Source: Phoronis australis
Lineage: Eukaryota; Phoronida; Phoronidae
Assembly (NCBI GenBank): GCA_002633005.1
Contig: NMRA01000267.1
Location: forward strand, 64,001 to 128,000
DNA: 64,000 nucleotides
Direction of reading: 5' to 3'
Each line of letters starts with the position of its first letter. Position 1 is the stretch's first letter. The notes beneath the pieces are model-generated. The model was not told the DNA's origin, did not search any database, and worked only from the letters and a program-made list of their open reading frames with translations. The translations under genes and the position numbers were made by a program. Shown in pieces: positions 32,921-44,600 of this stretch.

Positions 32921-33157
32921 TACATCGACCTGGATAGCGCAGGCATACAGGGAGGATGTATTTCAAAATACAGCCAATAAAATCAAATGAACCATACAGA
33001 TAGGAACATGGAGTTATGATTAACACATACCATGACTCTCGATACAATTTAGTCGGCACAAATTGAATATGTTCATGAAAATCTGTTGTGATTTGCTCGA
33101 GTTTCTCTTGCCGGGTGCCATTTTGAGGAAGTTGCGTGAAATAATGCATGCTGATGA

Positions 33158-33420
33158 ATAAAAAGTCCAAGGGACACAAATCTTACAAATTTCACCTGAT
33201 ACTTTCCCATGCTATTTTGCAAGTGTCACACGACAGCGTCACATGCTTCGTTCAGTCTCGCGCTAGCCTTTGCCTAACTCACGTGACTCAGATGAAATAC
33301 TTTGTGGTTATCGCGCTCGTGGTGAAAAAGTTAGCGATGACCAAAAAGTGGAGTTGCATTTCTTTGCCAAATTTACCTTTCATTGTCATAGCTATACTTC
33401 ATCGAAGATATGTGTAGAAA
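33158..33420. repeat. Dispersed repeat E, copy 1
   Basis: Begins AAAAAGTCCAAGGGA and includes TCACATGCTTCGTTCAGTCT and TACTTTGTGGTTATCGCG. Diverged copies lie at 34741-35000 and 35095-35254. No protein family recognised in any frame. Confidence 0.7.
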
Positions 33421-33769
33421 TAGAAAAGACCACTGAAGAAAGTAAGCACTTTTTTAAGTCATTGTTTTAAGTGTGCAATGTATTTTCGATGAGGTGAAAA
33501 CTCGCAATCAGTGACCGGATTTGGCCTACCGCCCGTTTAAAATACACGAGACAAAATTCGTACAGAATGCGATGGGAAGTATTGTAGCCCCTAACCGGCC
33601 AATTGAGGGGCTACGTGTTGCCTATACTGGAGCCAGCTAGAGACGATGGTCACTGTCTATATGGGGATGCGTGAATGGCAACATGTACATAAGATTGCTT
33701 AGTACCCTGTGCACCTTGTGAGGCTGCACACAAGTACCTCTACTTAACTATGAGCCATAGCCCGTTATA

Positions 33770-33917
33770 GACATCAGTTGGTATAACATAATTTACAAAG
33801 CGATATTTCGAGACACATATCTCCTCTTCAGGCTACTATTTACAACTACTTCACAACCTGAAGAGGAGATATATGTCTCGAAATATCGCTTTGTAAATTA
33901 TGTTACCTACTGATGTC
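33770..33917. repeat. Long foldback (hairpin) element
   Basis: Arms 33770-33832 and 33857-33917. The inner 49 bases of each arm (33784-33832 and 33857-33905) pair with a single mismatch around a 24-base spacer; the outer 12-14 bases pair with small indels. Flanking DNA is unrelated. Could be a foldback transposon or a hairpin RNA precursor. Confidence 0.85.
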
Positions 33918-34192
33918 GTTTGGATTTTTATTGCACTGTTTTGATGTAAAGACAAGATCTCTATTTAGAGAGTTTGAAAGAACTGAAATTAAACTCGTAA
34001 AAACAGATCAAAGTCGTGTTTTCAATAAAATATGTATATGAGAAAGATTACTGCCACATTATACTAAATACCTCCAGTGAAGATGTTAAGGCTATAGACT
34101 AGAGAAAAGACAGTGTTGACTACTGATATTGAACTCTAGAAATTTGCATCGAGTTTGGAATTGGTATTGTGGAGAACACTGGGTGCTGTATT

Positions 34193-34350
34193 AATAGCTG
34201 AGATTAGGCGACCCAGGAATCGAACAAACGACCCTGGTAAAACCGGCAAGCGTGCTAACAATTTGACAAATAGGCAGTTGCCCGTTAGCGTGTGGCTGAC
34301 AGAGGTTCATGTGATTCACCAGAAGCACGTCTACAGCATTCCCCCTTTCT
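34193..34350 (-). repeat. tRNA-like repeat, copy 1
   Basis: On the minus strand, an A-box-like segment (TTTGTCAAATTGTTAGCACG) precedes a B-box GTTCGATTCC (34225-34216) at tRNA-like spacing. Similarity to 34575-34735 extends beyond the tRNA-like part, so the pair may be one larger duplicated element carrying a tRNA head. Confidence 0.55.
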
Positions 34351-34574
34351 TACGGAACAGGTGCGCCTCCTGGCTGCAGATCTCGGCAACACCTTAGTAT
34401 CAAGAAAATTTGCCCTCAGCAACAATACCCTGAACCTTGGAATTTACCCTTAGTAACACAACCGTGTTCTGGATCCATACTAATGGTGCTGTGTCCGAGG
34501 TCCGTAGGCCTCTAGGCCCCTGAGTTGGCAGTGCTTCCTCAGTATATCATCCATTAGCCAAGTATGCCAATCTT

Positions 34575-34735
34575 AGCAATAGCTGAGATTATCCAACCCT
34601 GGAATCAAACCGACGACACCGATACAACCGGCCAGCGTGCTAACCATTTGACTAGTAGGCAATTACCTGTCAGCAAAGTGGCTTACAGTAGCTTGTATGA
34701 TTCACCGGAAGCATGTATACAACAGTGCCATTTTT
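34575..34735 (-). repeat. tRNA-like repeat, copy 2
   Basis: Minus strand TAGTCAAATGGTTAGCACG (A-box region, close to a real D-arm) then GGTTTGATTCC (B-box). Better preserved than copy 1 but not a clean cloverleaf. Confidence 0.6.
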
Positions 34736-34740
34736 AGGAA

Positions 34741-35000
34741 CAAAAAGTCCAAGGGAAATAAACGCTACAAATTTCACCGGATGTCATCCCATGCTACTCT
34801 TTGCAAGTGTCACGCATAAGGTCGCGTGCTTCGCTTAGTCTCGCGCTTGTCCTTGCCTAACTTGGTAACATCAATTGAACTACTTTGTGGTTATCACGGT
34901 GAAAAAATTAACAGCAACCAAAAAAGTGGAGTTGTAACTATTCACCTAAGTCATTTAAATTTCCTTTGACATGCATCATCGAGGCTATGTGTAGTAGAAC
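34741..35000. repeat. Dispersed repeat E, copy 2
   Basis: Starts CAAAAAGTCCAAGGGA and shares CGTGCTTCGCTTAGTCTCGC and CTACTTTGTGGTTATC with copy 1; clearly diverged. Confidence 0.65.
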
Positions 35001-35094
35001 CATAAAGAATCGCTGAAGTAAGCGCTTTTAAAGTGACAATTTTAAATGTAAAATGTATTTTTGACGTTGTGAGAACCTCTTATTCGGTGACCGC

Positions 35095-35254
35095 TCAGTC
35101 TCTTGTTGTGGCCTAACTCGCGTGATGTCAGTTAAAATATTTTGTGGTTATCGCGCCTAGTGAAAAATTTAACAGCAACCAAACACTGGAACTGGAATTC
35201 TTTGCCAAAGTCATCTTAATTCCCATAGACATACTTCATCGAGGATATTCATAG
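35095..35254. repeat. Dispersed repeat E, copy 3 (partial)
   Basis: Shares ATTTTGTGGTTATCGCG, the AACAGCAACCAAA segment of copy 2 and the CATACTTCATCGA end of copy 1. Confidence 0.6.
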
Positions 35255-35461
35255 AGCCAGAAAGGATAGCTGAAGAAACTAAGCACTTGTTTATGTGATG
35301 GTCTGATGCCCATAATTGAATGAATAATTTCCTCAGAAGAATAATCATTCGCAAAACCTTTTTATTGGAACTTGTGACCTCGCCAAAGTTCATGATACCA
35401 AGTTCAATGTTACTTCTCGTTAGCCAGGATGAATCTTTACTTTTCCGTGCTGTTAATCCTC

Positions 35462-35560
35462 CAAAACTCAGGGATGTTCCTGACCAGGTTTGAACCTGTG
35501 CCCTTTGGTAAATAGCTCTTATGACATATACCAATTTTCGGATGGATTTGAGCTATTTTA
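35462..35560 (-). repeat. Possible tRNA-derived SINE
   Basis: Minus strand has a textbook B-box, GGTTCAAACC (35494-35485), and an A-box-like TAGCTCAAATCC about 60 bases upstream. Spacing is longer than in most tRNAs, hence low confidence. Confidence 0.35.
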
Positions 35561-35617
35561 AGCCATCTAGTCGACATTTTATGATACCCCTTGAAGTACA
35601 CCATTTGCAGTGCATTT

Positions 35618-35652
35618 GTGGGCGCATTTCGACGCTCTGTGTTGCTCTTGTT
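35618..35652. mobile_element. Dispersed repeat motif shared with 22.4 kb
   Basis: 35 bases matching 22396-22430 with two mismatches (GTGGGCGCATTTC, CGCTCTG, GTTGCTCTTGTT). Confidence 0.6.
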
Positions 35653-38512
35653 CGAAAAGTTGTGCCCATCAGACTCCGTGCAATGAAAGTGGTAGCATAT
35701 GAAAACAAACGTCAATGGCAAATAAAGTATGAAGTCGTGTTTTACCTGGTTGGCTATAAGTTGACTAGAGTCTTGCATTTTCGGGAAAGTGTTGCAACTT
35801 ATTTGCGCCTTTTTATTCTTTATGTGCTAATGGCGTAACGGTGCAGTCCAGGAATATCCCTGAAAACTGAAAATGAAACTTATGAAATTTGATAAGTTGA
35901 AACATTTGCTTTAAGTCTTCACTCTGAGATACAAGTTTTTTTCAGCTGTTTTACAAGGCTTGACGCTATGGAACTCGCCAAGTCGCATTTTGCGACCTAG
36001 CCAAAATCCCAGGTCGCATTTTCAAAATTCAGCTCACATCCATGAATGCCAGGTCACAAAATTTTCCCGCATTTTTATGCACCAAAACTTAAATTCAAAG
36101 GCTGTTGCCGACATGAAAGTTGAATCAGTGCTCCCTAACCAACATACGCATTCAAGTGGCTATGTTTGCAATGTCAAAAGGGAGAAAATTTTCGTCGAAA
36201 AATATCCGCGATTTTGGTAGGTCTGACCTGCTATATGACTGTCATCAATGTCGTTAAAGATCCAAACTAACTTTGAGTGCAAACTTCCTCCATTTTTTAT
36301 TCGCAGCCCAAACTTTGCAACTTCACTCGACGTTTGAAATACATGCTGTTGAAAAAAATCCATGAAACGTTACCCTAGCTGAATGACGTATGGAGATGTG
36401 TGGGTACAAATCAGTGCAAATTTCCCAACAAAAATGTTAAACTTATGCTGTTTAAGTACTCGACAATTAGTTTCCAGGTTCAAATAAAAAACCTCGAAAT
36501 TATTCCCGAATCCGTGCAGTTTCCATCGGGTAATTCAAGTTTGCTCTCTCCTCAATGCTTTCCATGTACGGGAAAAATAGGTCAGTTACAAAACGACACA
36601 CATGGCACAAGTCTTGACTTTTTTTCGAAGGTATACAAAGATGGTTTTTTTTACATATTGAGAAAAGACGTTTTCTTTGAATTTGTTGTGTAAAATGAGA
36701 GTGACTCACTATATGCTGCATGTCAATTTCAAACCACGTGAGGTCGTTTGTAGTGCACTATGATGGGCGCTAGCCTGAACTGTGAGTGCTTAATTGGTTA
36801 TTCTCAAAAGTTGAGGTGGAGCTCTTAGTAGAGCATTGAGCCCTTAATATGAAACACTTCAAAGGTAGGGAGTAGGTGCATACATCAGCGCATTTGTTAA
36901 ACTGAGTGTTTGCGGTATTGAAAGACTGCAATAGTACGAAATGATATTATAATATGACTTTGTGTGGCAAACTCCATCTACTAGGGGTAACTTTCTGGCT
37001 ATCGTTAGCACCTACACTGTACGGTTTTGAGCCACCCGCAATAATTTTGTTTTTAATTGCCCGCTTCAGCCGGAGTGACATTTTTTCTTTTGGAGTCTGA
37101 AAATTAGTTTTACGGCGTCATTCGGGGAGCAAAAAATTGGCAGTGGGGTGCATGAAGATAATAAAAAGTTCGCTGACCACAATTTCGCATCTACCCATTT
37201 AGTTGGAATAGCTGGCTATGGGCATAGACCATCGGGCCTAGGGAACTTCGACCCGAGGAACACCGGAACAGGAAAATATTAGGTCTGAGCTACATCGGTT
37301 CAGGGGAATATCATAAAGGCATCGCTGGGAATCTATTAAATTCATTTGTCAAATAAACCATTGGCACCCGAGTGCTTAACAGAGCCAAGCTGGTATACTC
37401 TTTCACTTAGGACTGTCGCTGAATTCTCTTTTGTTGTGCAGCTTTGGAGTGGTGCGCCCATGTCGGTTCACGCATTTGAATCGCTGGTGTAAGCTTACAC
37501 TTTACGTTGGCCATGTGATTGACCACTCGTCTGCCACGCACGTAGCCCCAGAAACAAGTAAAGGGTTTGAGAATTTCTTGGCAACTTAAGAACTACATTG
37601 CTGAAATTAAGACATGGCCGTAGTTTGGCAATTAGTAGTTTTGTCATTTTCACGTTTCCTGTCTTTTGCGATAAGAAACGAGACGCACATTTCCAAGCCA
37701 CAGTTGTCTGCCAGCACTGCGGTTTGCGCGCTAACAACGGGACCGACCAGTGCTGCAGTGCGATATCGGGGATTTTGTTGTGGATATTTGATACGGACAG
37801 AAAATCCTAGAGTACATTCACAGCATTGGCTTACCTGCGATGATGATTTCATGCAAAAGGTCAATCGGTATTTTGATTAAAGAATCATTGAATTAGTACC
37901 AAAAGACCAATATAGCCTAAATACTGAAGTTGGAATTATTTTGAATTAATGTCTGGGCCACAGTAAACAATTTGATACTAGAAATTCAGAGCGTACATTT
38001 ATCACGTACTTCCGCCACACTAACTCACCTTACATAGAGTTGGCTTACAAAAATTTCTTAGGAGATATCAAAAAATTAGTATGTTGTACTCTACAAGCAC
38101 TCCACTAAATTATCATATAAAACAAAAAAATGTAACTATGCAACTCACAGAAAATTAACGTTAACAATGGCACTGCCTTGGTCCATCAAACCCTTTTAAA
38201 GGCAATTTCCCCAGTCAGATAAAATGATAGGGGAAAAGTTTATACATTCTTTGAAAGCTATCAATGAGACCTAAAATTGATGTATTAATTATTTTCCTAG
38301 GATGAAAACCTTTTTCAGATTTGGTCAAAATGTTCTCTGATTGTATGTCCGTCAAAAATGGAATGGCCCATCTCTCTCAACTTGTCTGCCTAAAATTGGT
38401 CGAACGTTCGCACTCCCACAGCACTGTTTTATGATACAAAGCTAGTGTATTTCTCTACATTTTGTTGCCGTTGTGACTCAATGACTGATTTGTGTTTTTT
38501 TTTTGTTTACAG
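35653..38512. other. Intergenic and CLK upstream region
   Basis: No conserved coding exon seen. The segment 37440-37880 is richer in CpG than its surroundings and could hold the CLK promoter and 5' UTR exon, because the first coding exon begins directly at a splice acceptor and so needs an upstream non-coding exon. This is inferred only. Confidence 0.35.
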
Positions 38513-38637
38513 ATGCCACGTTCCCGTAGGCGACATCGTTCCTATTCTGACGACGATGATGGTTATGTGTCCCGTAAACGACATCAGTCGTCGTCACGTG
38601 ATAACTATGGCGATTACAGCAGGCGGCGTTCTCGGAG
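38513..38637 (+). CDS. CLK coding exon 1 (RS tail)
   Basis: ATG immediately follows an acceptor (T-rich tract, TTTACAG). Encodes [18 protein letters not shown] and SRRRSR; donor GGTAAGC. Kozak context is weak (C at -3), but no upstream in-frame alternative exists within the exon. Confidence 0.85.
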
Positions 38638-41600
38638 GTAAGCCTAGTCGCCAATTAGTATTGAAGTTAAGTGGTTCCATGCACTTATATGGGAAAAGAC
38701 CACTAATATTGTAGGTGTAGGAAGTTTTCCAACTGAGGCCATCGATACCTTTATTTTGGGACCAGATGTTGGGCTGGCAAACAGCAGAACTTCCCCATAT
38801 GCCAATGGAATGGTGCCAGCATTGGTGTCAGAAGGAAGATACTGATACTGGAACTTTCGTTGGTTATCTAAGGCCCTGAAAACACTGCTGTAGGGCGAGT
38901 ATTTTATGATGATGTCAATGTTGCCTCAGAAATGTTACAATAGGGTCAAGTTCTTGTAATGATTTTTTATGGAAAACCTTCAACACAATTCAATTGGTAG
39001 TGCCAGGAAAACTCTTAGATGAGTTGTGTATATGTAATTGTGCACATGTTCTGTAGAACCCAATTTTTTCTGATTGGCCGATTTCGGGTTTGAGTTTCTA
39101 GACCAATGAAAGTGAAGTGAAAGTTGTGTCACTGTTTGAATTAAACAGCTTTCTGATCTTTAGGATATCACAGTTTTGAACAGTTACAGTTATAGTTAAT
39201 TTTAGTAACAAAAAGAACAAGTAATAAATGACTGAAGTAGAGATGTATTACACCAGGGCAGTCCATATCAGTATCGGATAGTGGTGCATTGTGGGAACAC
39301 CATACAAAGGAAAGTTAATTTGCATTCAAATCACAGGAACAACTGAAAGGCAACTAATAGGGGGAGTGGAAATGGTTCCATTGCCCCGCCTCCAAACTCC
39401 AGTTAAGATTCCCAAAACCCCAGTCCTGGACCAGCAAACAAATTTTGTGTCCCTGCCCCTAAAGTCCACACAGGCACCGAAAATACTCCATACCAGGGGT
39501 ACAAACTCCAGTACCACCCATGGTGTAATTGTACTTGTAGTTCCAACAATTATGGTCTTGTACCTGTTGTTGGCAATATTGCTGACTGTCAGGTGCTGCC
39601 CCCTGCAGACTTGAACATCAAACTTAGCAAGATTTAGTTATTGATTCTGTGCTATGTCTTAAATCTTTCTGTTCATAATGAGCAGTTTGTGATAAGAAAA
39701 CTAACTTTTTGTATTCTGGTTTGACTAATGTAAAAAAGTTGTAATAATTAGAAGCTATTGACTAGTATTTGTTGGTATGAGTGACACTTGTCAACCAACA
39801 TCAGCTGTTCCTGATGTTTTAGGGTCATGCCGTGAGACACTTGATTTACAAAGCTCCCTTTGTACATTAAAAGCCCGCTCTTTCAATTTCTTATTGAAAT
39901 ACTCCACCCTGTTTGGAACTCTTGGTCTTTGTTTGAAAAGCTTTTACCATGTATTTGAAAAAAGAAAAAGGACTTCACTAAAAATGTTGCAGACCAAAAC
40001 CAATTATGCTGTTTTCTTAGGTGCTAGCGTAATTTGTCAATATATCTTATTCGTTATTCTCTGCTAGTATATTAATTTGTGAGCTTTTTTCATGGACCCT
40101 TAAAATGTAAATGTATCCCAAAAATTTCAGGTGTTAGGTACAATGGACAGCAGTGTTTGTAAGTGTAGGGCTTATTATGCAAATGATTAAAATGGTGTGG
40201 CAAATATGTGACGTTTTCCGAAATTGATAGTATCTGGATTTACAGTCAGTGGCAGACTTTCAGTAAACAATGAATGGGGGCTGATCACTTGGGACCGGTG
40301 ACCCATATCGCCACCTAGCTGTACCAGGAGTTACTTTGTCTTCGCAGCAGGTGGCACAGGAGAACAGTTTGGTTTTGTGAAAAAAACTTATACATTGTAT
40401 TTGCATTACAAGATGTGTTTGGAGCAAAAGTGCCTCCTCGTCCTCTAGAGGGCTATAGTATCCAAAAGTCTCCCAGTTTCCCTCAGTTTTGGTGCTTGTC
40501 AGTTTCTATCATCCTTCACACAGTCTTAGAATTTAGGACATCATATGAAAAAATAAATTATATTTCAGCTAATGTTTATTCTGTTTATTCAAATGTGTTT
40601 ACGAATTTCAGGCTGGGTTGTTGTTTTTTTCGTGTGGTGTTTGAATGGCAGGACCTTAACTTTGAGAAATTTATTCAATGATTCAATTGTGACTCAGTTA
40701 AACTGGAAGTTGATTAGTTATGTATGTCTTCGTGAAACCATTCGGATTTGTGTAATTATAACTAATAGCATTTGTGTGATTTATTATTTTTTGGGGTTAT
40801 TTACTGTCTTCAAGTGACAGATAGTTTCTTTTTTAAATTAGGACTTGTAAAGATAGAGTGTTAACCAGATGAGAATATCTTCAGTGTTCAGAATGAAATA
40901 GGATTTAAAGTCAAGTACTAAGTTCACTTGAATTACGAACACGCTTACGTTTTTTTGATCCAAGCAGGCAAGCTGTTCTCAAAGGGGTCATTTTTGCCAG
41001 CAGTTACTTTGTTTCCTTACCACCAGAGTCACTTTTAAGCGAAAATTCACTGTTCACTCTCTTCCATGAATTGATTAATGTAACAATAAACTCAGACCTA
41101 CAGCAAAAGTGACACTTGTAACCAAAAAACGCTAGCCAGTTTGTGAACAGGGAGTATACAATCTGCCAGTCCCATGTAGTGTATGGTCAGCTTTTCTCCA
41201 TCCGACTGACAGCCATATGGCTGTTGCTTATCACTTCCCAAATTTAACATTTATTCTTTTGTGGAGCTATGACTGTCGTAGTTTTGAAGAGGTAGATCAC
41301 CTACACACTTCTGAGCTGATTCAAACAAGTAAAGCTTAATTTATCATGCCGCCCACTCAGCTTTTCATTTTTTGTCGTCATTGAAATTCTCTGTGTAACA
41401 GTAAAGTTTATTGACATTATAACGGTGAATGACGTAATAGTTTGATGTAAAAGTGATTTGCAGACCACCAATGAGATGAACTCCCTACTGACTTGCAGAA
41501 TCAGGGAGGGCGGTGTGGTTCCAGGAAGTGGCCATTTCTGCTCATTGAGCAACTACGATCTGCCATCTTTCCTCAAAGACATACATTGTCACCATCATTA

Positions 41601-44600
41601 ACCTTCCTTTAAAGCACTGCGGATCACAATCTCGATTTCAATATTCAAAAATGAGAAAACAGGAGAAAGGCAACTTTAATTCAAAGTTTGAGTGTGATGA
41701 TGAAGGTATACACAGCCAGTGTGTCATGTCCATCAACACGCTAGTTTCGTGTACAAACTTGTGCCATATCCGCGCTTCTCCGATGTCCCACAGGAAAGGG
41801 AAACCGCCAACATAACGCCTCGGCATTCTTTATTATACCATAAACCACGGGAAAACAAAACACCAATACCTGACAACTTTTCAGGTACTTGTTGAGACCA
41901 ACTTTACTACTGTAAGTGGTGCAATTGACCTATCGCCAGGACTTTGAGTGACAGCTTAAGAGACCAATCAGAACGCAGCATTCTTGACACACCTTCGTTT
42001 CCAAGCCACCATTTTACCCAACAAACACTCATTGTCGGGTAAAATTTATTGTTTGTTTGTCAACATTTCGCAAGGGGGCGGAGCTTGCGATAAGTCAATT
42101 AAAAAGTTAACGCACAGTGAACTTTGGCCAGGATGGGTGCTTTATTCAGGTAGTGCATTTTAGTGATTGCACACGCTAGTCAGAATCTACCATTGTCATT
42201 GTGTTCACTTGGTCTTACAGCAATAGCTACGGCCGTAGCCACAAGTATCGCTCCAAGTCACGCACTCCTGATTATAGACGCGGCCGTCAGCGTAGCAGCT
42301 ACACGTACAACAATGGTGGCCGGTACTCAGACGACGACAGCTATCGTGAACGCAGCAGTCGCCGACGTCATAAGCAGAGACGCCGAAAGCGGCGTCACTC
42401 CGAAAGCTCCGACCGGTCGGCTACACGGGTGAGTAGGATGCGCGTGCCCCGCAGTCATTGGTTTAAGCGTTTTTCAATTGAAGTTTATGGACTGTTTTAT
42501 TGTGTTAAGGGTGTACTAGCAGGATCTGGCCGATGGCTGCGGTATTTGCTTGTGTTGTAATACTTGGCGAGTGAATTGCTAGTGAGGGGTGGGGGTTTGT
42601 AAGGTTGATGCGCGTCTGTGTGAAATGTGTGTCCTTGCTTGTGTGTTGACTGAGTTTGTGCGTCCCTCACTGCGGTCTCCTCCTATCTGGCCACCTTCAT
42701 GAGAGGATATAGTTCTTCATATTTGTCTTGTTCTGCTTTAATATGGTCCGCAATCCATAAAGGAAACATTGGGACGTTTTATTTCTTGTTAATTCTCTAT
42801 CCAAAAACCTCTCTCATTGCACTTGTGGTTGGGTAATGTTAGAATGAACATTGTGTCCATGAATGATGTACAGGTCGAAAAGTAGATCCTTCGAATATTG
42901 CCTCATTGATTAGCTTACCCAGTATGGGTATTTATAGTTGCTCTAATGTTCACTAATGGGTTCATCTCTTGAGCACGCGCTCAAAGCAACACAGCACTGC
43001 TCTCTCTCATCATGAATTCACAGTGTTGATGTTTGTTAGGTCGCATCATTTACAGTAATATTGGCATCAGCATTGTCAGCGCTGCTGCTGTTATTGCTGC
43101 TGCTGCCGCGCGTACATTGGAAAACAAGCAGGCTTGAGTTGACTGGCACTGTGTGCGCATACATTATGTCAATTGCCTTCTGAGATGGTCTATTTAAATC
43201 CTCTTGCAGGAATCACATTAAGACATGATTCATACTACTGCACAGTATGCCCTTTGTCTCACAGAGCTAGCATTTGCAGGCTTAAGTAACCTCACTACCG
43301 GAAGGTCACATTGATTGATTCTTTCACATTGGTGCTATCTAGCTAGTTCATGACAGTCTGTGGTTGTGGTCACTCCATGTCAAATAGCTATTAACACGCT
43401 GTGTCTGACTTTGGTTATAAAACAGGAAAAGCCTATGTAATCAAAGCTAGTATTCTGGACTTTGTGGAGGATGTGGGTCGAATACATTAAGTGTAAAATT
43501 TCTCTGCTGCTGGTGTTATCTTCAGACCTGGATCAGAGATGAGGTGCTGTCCGCTGTTTTGGTTTCTGCCATGATCACTAGATGTCTGTGGTTCTGCCTT
43601 TACATAATCAGCTGTTGTCAGTTTATACTGCCTTCTAGTGGACATCTTGGCCTCAGCTCACTGGAATGCCAGTGATCCACGCCATTTGGCTTTCATAAGG
43701 GAAGCTTGTGGTCTTGGAAACCTGATCCGTTTAGCCTATTTTTGTGCACACACTCACACATGTGTTAGACCTTAACTCTGGCTGAGCTGATTAATGGTGC
43801 TACACAGTGGGCTGGCCAACCAAGGCGCATGCCCACCACATCAGAAACTGGCTTGCTGGTGTTGGCGCACTGAGGAGTGCTGTGATAAACTTGACTGCTC
43901 TGTGGAACATGAAATCTGATGCTGCCCTGGCTACTGCTAGCGCAACATGGAGGAAAATGCCGGCCACTGATGGAAAAGAGAAACGTAGATACAAGGTCAG
44001 TGCGTTCCGGTCTCTCTGGAGCTGGGAGTGGTGGAGTTGGTCCAATTTGGTGATTATGTGGGATGAACTTTGAGGGAGGGAATTTTGGTTATATGTATCC
44101 TAAGTTCAGAGAAGAACAATTAATGCTGTGTTGCTGGGTTGGGTCACAAACCATGAAGACCAAAGTCTGGAGAAACAACGTTTTCTCGAAGTTTCTTATC
44201 TCTGTGTTCCTTTGAGTCAAAATTTATGCTGTGTTGTGTTGTGGGACAGGTGAAGATTTTGAGAAAAAAGCTATCTGTTCCATTTTGTCATGTGTATAAT
44301 TCACTCACACTCGGGCATTTTTAACAGTTTTCAAACTGATAAGTATCAATATGGTTATCAGTTTTATTTTTTCTGGAAATGGAAGTTACTGTTTGTTGGG
44401 AAAACAGTTCTGAGATCAAAGACGAATGTGTTATATGCCAGCTGGAATCTATATAAATGAACTTATTAATGAAGTGAGTTGTCGTCAATTCTGTTGAGAG
44501 TTTTGTTAATGGTGGTTGGCTTTGGTAGTTCCAATTTATTTCATTTTTTTGTCATTTCAGTTTCAGTGTGATTATTTTCATTATAAAGGGGTTGTGGCTC

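Noticed and set aside
33158-35254. CRISPR-like array
   Set aside because: Copies are long, diverged and unevenly spaced, and the genome is animal.
43807-44073. 88-codon plus frame as an extra CLK exon
   Set aside because: No similarity to any CLK segment, and inserting it would break the clean phase between exons 2 and 3.
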